From: Pavlovales sp. CCMP2436
Taxonomy: Eukaryota; Haptophyta; Pavlovophyceae; Pavlovales
Assembly: GCA_026770615.1 (NCBI GenBank)
Contig: MU631933.1
Coordinates: 48,751-65,825 of the forward strand
Direction: 5' to 3'
Length of the DNA: 17,075 nt
The first letter of the stretch is position 1; each line of letters opens with the position of its first letter. The notes under the pieces were generated by a model. It had not been told where the DNA came from. It was given only the letters and a program-made list of their open reading frames with translations, and ran no database searches. The position numbers and the translations under genes are program-made. Positions 14,506 through 17,075 of the stretch are shown here, piece by piece.

Positions 14506-14572
14506 CTGCCTCGAGATCGTCACACCTTCTCTCGATCGACTCCGACTTGGCTTCGAGGATGGTGCATGCTCG

Positions 14573-15049
14573 ATGAGGCGCCAGGTGCGGGTTGAGCCGT
14601 CGGTCTTGCCCCCCCGCGAACAGGAGGAGCGTCAGCGCCATGCCGGTCAGGTCCGACGAACCCACGCACACCTATACAAGGTGTCCAAGAACGGGCAGAC
14701 ACAGGTCATGGTGCACACGCCCTCCAACAAGTTCATCTCCGCGACCAAGTGGCACCAGATCTTCTACGACGCGGCCACCGACGTGGCCGAACGCAAGGAC
14801 CCGACGCTCGCGCTGCACACGGGCTGGTTCGTGACCTATCTGAACCGCTTCCACGCACGCGCCTCCAACCTCCACTTCGCGCAGATTCCCGCGCCCGATA
14901 TCACCCCGTCCGTCCTTCCGCCGCTCGAGACCGACGAGGACATGTCCGTCGCCTCCCTGCTCGCCGACGAGCACGCACCTGCTGCAGCACTAGTTGCTCA
15001 AGACCCCGCCGCAGTCAACCTGTCGCCTAGCCGAGCCATCCGTGCCTAG
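14573..15049 (+). CDS. Hypothetical protein, unrecognised
   Basis: A frame of 158 codons from ATG 14573 to TAG. Residues ~31-115 look like a genuine globular segment: HLYKVSKNGQTQVMVHTPSN, then KWHQIFYDAATDVAERKDP and HTGWFVTYLNRFHARASNLH. An acidic, Ala/Pro-rich tail with LPPLETDEDMSVASLLADEH follows. The first 30 residues are Arg/Gln-rich and weaker. The frame is open upstream of the ATG into the gene fragment at 14508-14558, so this may be the 3' half of the gene interrupted at 13703, with the element pair inserted between. No known domain is recognised and no catalytic motif is seen. Confidence 0.5.
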   Translation: MRRQVRVEPSVLPPREQEERQRHAGQVRRTHAHLYKVSKNGQTQVMVHTPSNKFISATKWHQIFYDAATDVAERKDPTLALHTGWFVTYLNRFHARASNLHFAQIPAPDITPSVLPPLETDEDMSVASLLADEHAPAAALVAQDPAAVNLSPSRAIRA

Positions 15050-15400
15050 CCTTGCCATCCGCAACCAGCCCAGTACCCGCCTTGCACCGGGCCCAGTACC
15101 GGACCGTCAGCTGTCCCGATGCCAGTATAGATATTTGCATCAATAACTAAATCCTATACATTTATTTAGAAAATCCTAGATTTTTGACTGGCCCCGACGC
15201 CCCGCCCGACGCCCGCCAACGCCCCCGACGCCCCCGCTGCCAGTTCAAATCTCCCGCCAAAAGGCCCTCGGCACGCCGTCTGTCACACCCGCCGAACCAC
15301 TCCTATCACATAGCGGTCCTGGACCAAACCTAGGTTTAAAATTTAAGAGAATTCCAGTGTCAGTCTCGTAACCCCTTTACCGGGAAGCCCACACTGGCCG
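15050..15400. other. Spacer with a GACGCCC minisatellite
   Basis: No gene is seen. 15191-15242 contains five imperfect copies of (C)GACGCCC(C). TGTCACACCCGCCGAACC near 15281 weakly resembles the intron repeat. CCCCTTTACCGGG at about 15371 is a reverse-complement half of the motif at 6898-6953. Confidence 0.5.
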
Positions 15401-15543
15401 TATATATATAGCGGCTCAGCATGGTTCAACAGGTGTTGTTCACTCACTGACTTGGTCGACGTCAGACGTTAGTCCTGGCAGCAGGGATGGTGGTGGTAGA
15501 GGTGAGGTTGGTGGTGAACTCGTAGAAATTGCCACAGGCTCCC
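15401..15543 (+). repeat. (TA)n-linked repeat family, copy 5 (full length)
   Basis: TATATATATA then GCGGCTCAGCATGGTTCAAC and the full ~130-bp unit to GCCACAGGCTCCC, almost identical to copy 2, which is 9 kb away. Both full copies end in a TCCC or C-rich run. Confidence 0.85.
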
Positions 15544-15684
15544 CCCCCTCCCCCTAAATACACAGCCTCGGCCCATCAGAACCTCCGTAATAACTAAATA
15601 AATCTTACAAATTAAATGCTGAATTTAAATAAATAAATATTCCTATCCACTAGGAAAATCTCATTACTATAGAAAAGGGCAGCA
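15544..15684. other. AT-rich spacer
   Basis: Begins with a C-rich run, then AAATAAATAAATA-like sequence to 15650. AGAAAAGGGCAGCA at about 15671 recurs at about 15855. No gene seen. Confidence 0.4.
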
Positions 15685-15772
15685 CCGAGGAGTGGGCTGA
15701 GGGCGTATACCACCAGCGACAAGAGACGCGGTCGTGGTATGAAGCCGCGTAGGCCCGTCACCTGGGCGATCA
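15685..15772 (+). pseudogene. Coding fragment with EEWAEGVYHQRQETR, copy A
   Basis: The plus strand reads GSTEEWAEGVYHQRQETRSW then YEAA, TAG at about 15750, and ARHLGDHWL in the same frame. It matches the minus strand of 15917-16004 in both DNA and protein (EWAEG-x-YH-x-R-x-ETR, later HLGD). The family is unknown. The paired conservation supports a former protein; the stop in each copy supports decay. Confidence 0.5.
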
Positions 15773-15916
15773 CTGGCTAAATTCGTCGGCCGTACACATC
15801 AGATTTGCCTGACTGCTGCTGCCTGTCTTCCTATTAAGTAAGTCGTAGTCTAAAGAAAAGGGCAGCAGGCAGTGGGTTGCAGTGGTCGACTCCGAGCGTG
15901 TAGGCGCGACGACGTT

Positions 15917-16080
15917 CAGTCACCCAGGTGGCATACTTAGGCGCCGATCTCAAACCGTGTCTCCCTGCGGAGGTGGTACGCGCCCTCAGCCCACTCGTCG
16001 GGGTTGCCGTCGTCGTCGCTGTCAGTGCGTGTACCGCCGCCGTTGCCGGTGCCGGTGCCGGTGCGCTACAATCGCGCGCG
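15917..16080 (-). pseudogene. Coding fragment with DEWAEGAYHLRRETR, copy B
   Basis: On the minus strand a Thr/Gly/Asp-rich linker (TGTGTGNGGGTRTDSDDDGN, about 16056-15998) leads into PDEWAEGAYHLRRETRFEIG and then TAA at about 15940. It is homologous to copy A in opposite orientation, ~145 bp away. Past the stop, HLGD is kept in the same frame, and another frame reads KYATWVTERRRAYTLGVDHC, so a frameshift or unspliced intron is possible. A TAG lies just upstream at about 16065. Unrecognised, probably broken. Confidence 0.45.
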
Positions 16081-16269
16081 TGCAATAATGAACTTGGCGT
16101 GCCCTCGAAGTGCGCACATGCCGATCTCCTGTCTCATCTTCCACAGGAGAGTGCTGCGCGCTTGCGCAGCCGAATTTGAAAAATCGGTGCGCCAGCACGG
16201 CCCTTGGCCCATCTAATTTTAATTTCGTCTAGCAAGCGAGGGCGGGTCAGCGGATTGGACCCCGGGTCA

Positions 16270-16402
16270 AATCATGGCGATGCTTCGACCGGCGATGGTT
16301 CATTCAAATTTCTGCCTTATTAGCTTTCGATGGGAAGGAAGAGGCCTACCATGGCGTTAACGGGTAACGGTGAATTAGGGTTCGATTCCGGAGAGGAAGC
16401 AT
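16270..16402 (+). rRNA. Fragment of eukaryotic 18S (SSU) rRNA gene
   Basis: The stretch CCGGCGATGGTTCATTCAAA, then TTTCTGCC, GGCCTACCATGGCGTTAACG and GGGTTCGATTCCGGAGAGG is a well-known part of the 5' domain of eukaryotic 18S rRNA (about positions 280-400 of a typical molecule). Differences from the usual sequence (CTTATTAG for CCTATCAG, GGAAGC for GGGAGC) suggest decay. It ends abruptly where CTGAGAAACGGC would follow. No other rRNA parts adjoin it, so it is an isolated insert or relic, not a functional gene. The left border is approximate. Confidence 0.8.
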
Positions 16403-16833
16403 AAGCATCACCGTCAATTTTGGCTATGGAATTAATGATTCATGTAGATGTGCGCAAGCGGCCCGTTGTTTGCCTCCCATCTTGTTGTTCGCTGTATTTG
16501 AAAATATACATTAATTATGCGCACTCTCTTCTTAGCCGACACGGAAGCGCACGATCGTATATCTTTTAGAGAGTAGTAAAATTATAAATGTTTAAGATTA
16601 CATATGAGAGTTTTTTCAGAATCGCAAAAAAACAAAACATATAATTAGCCATAAGGCCGCAAAAAATGTTTTAAATTTCCTTAAGAATTATATAAAAATC
16701 GACAAACAGCAACCAGCAGATAATCTCCCTAAACGTCCTTGCCCGGGCACACTACCGGAGATCCATCGGCACGTGCGGTGGCGCCCAAGCTAGCGCAGCC
16801 GACTAAGGCACGCAGCAGGCAATGGGCGACGCA
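16403..16833. other. AT-rich spacer without a supported gene
   Basis: 16490-16720 is strongly AT-rich with A-runs; 16740-16830 is GC-richer. No coding frame, hairpin or RNA gene is evident. Confidence 0.4.
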
Positions 16834-16890
16834 ACGCTCAGAACAGCACAACATTCAGAACAGTCAGACGCCAGCTTGAATCCCTATCAT
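16834..16890 (-). repeat. 55-bp interspersed repeat, copy 3 (inverted)
   Basis: The minus strand reads ATGATAGGGATTCAAGCTGG, then CGTCTGACTGTTCTGAATG and TTGTGCTGTTCTGAGCGT. The match to the other two copies is nearly exact for ~50 bp and ends sharply on both sides. Confidence 0.85.
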
Positions 16891-17073
16891 AGACATAAAA
16901 ATCGGGAGCGTTATGCCCTCAAAGTGCGCGTGCCCAGCACCGCGCAGCTTGGCACACAGCTCCTCGCGCTACGTGTCACCCCAGGGCTGCACGCGCGACG
17001 GCAGCGCGTAGACCGCGTCGGGCTCGCCGTCCCGCACGCGGTCCGCCCACACGTGCAGCGCGTGCCACGCGCG
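16864..17073 (-). pseudogene. Partial coding-like stretch at right edge with in-frame TAG
   Basis: The minus strand enters from the right edge reading RAWHALHVWADRVRDGEPDA and VYALPSRVQPWGDT. It then meets TAG (16971-16969) and continues in the same frame as REELCAKLRGAGHAHFEG before running into the 55-bp repeat and TGA at 16864. The aligned context suggests TAG replaced a sense codon such as TGG. The product is not recognised. The repeat supplies the last ~12 codons, as in the helicase gene. Confidence 0.5.
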
Positions 17074-17075
17074 CA

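Noticed and set aside
16376..16400. GGTTCGATTCC resembling a tRNA T-arm
   Set aside because: The surrounding bases match 18S rRNA, and no anticodon or acceptor stem is present.

Overview
This window looks like nuclear DNA of a single-celled eukaryote, most likely an alga. The evidence is: GT-AG introns with pyrimidine tracts; eukaryotic domain architectures (a SEN1-type helicase N-terminus, Sel1 repeats with a MYND finger, U-box plus kinase, RNI-type leucine-rich repeats); GC-rich coding blocks separated by AT-rich, repeat-laden spacers; and a piece of eukaryotic 18S rRNA. The 18S piece is compatible with a haptophyte, but this is recalled wording, not an alignment. No operons, CRISPR arrays or tRNAs were seen.

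Layout. 1-970 (minus): first exon of a SEN1/MAGATAMA3-like helicase that runs off the left edge. 1551-2852 (plus): an intact single-exon Sel1-repeat/MYND protein, the cleanest gene here. 3504-4370 (plus): a two-exon gene of unknown function. 4371-7265: no convincing gene, but several interspersed repeats, including a (TA)n-linked family and a 55-bp repeat. 7266-8699 (minus): a virus-type superfamily 3 helicase (D5-like) whose C-terminus is read from the 55-bp repeat and whose upstream frame is cut by TAG. A short relic of the same gene region lies at 3141-3192. 9654-11601 (plus): a decaying U-box/protein kinase/coiled-coil/membrane-tail gene with introns built from a ~21-bp tandem repeat. 11923-13100: an RNI-type LRR gene and a 500-bp tandem duplication of its 3' part. 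13181-15049: two unrecognised coding blocks separated by two copies of a ~330-bp element with ~110-bp terminal inverted repeats. 15400-17075: repeats, an inverted pair of related coding fragments, an 18S rRNA fragment, and a coding-like fragment with an in-frame TAG at the right edge.

The genes do not form a pathway. The common theme is an unstable accessory region: insertion of viral DNA, short inverted-repeat elements, tandem duplication, and gene decay by single-base stops and frameshifts. The most interesting parts are the repeat-built introns, the endogenous viral helicase with its repeat-derived tail, and the paired inverted-repeat elements with a triplicated flank.
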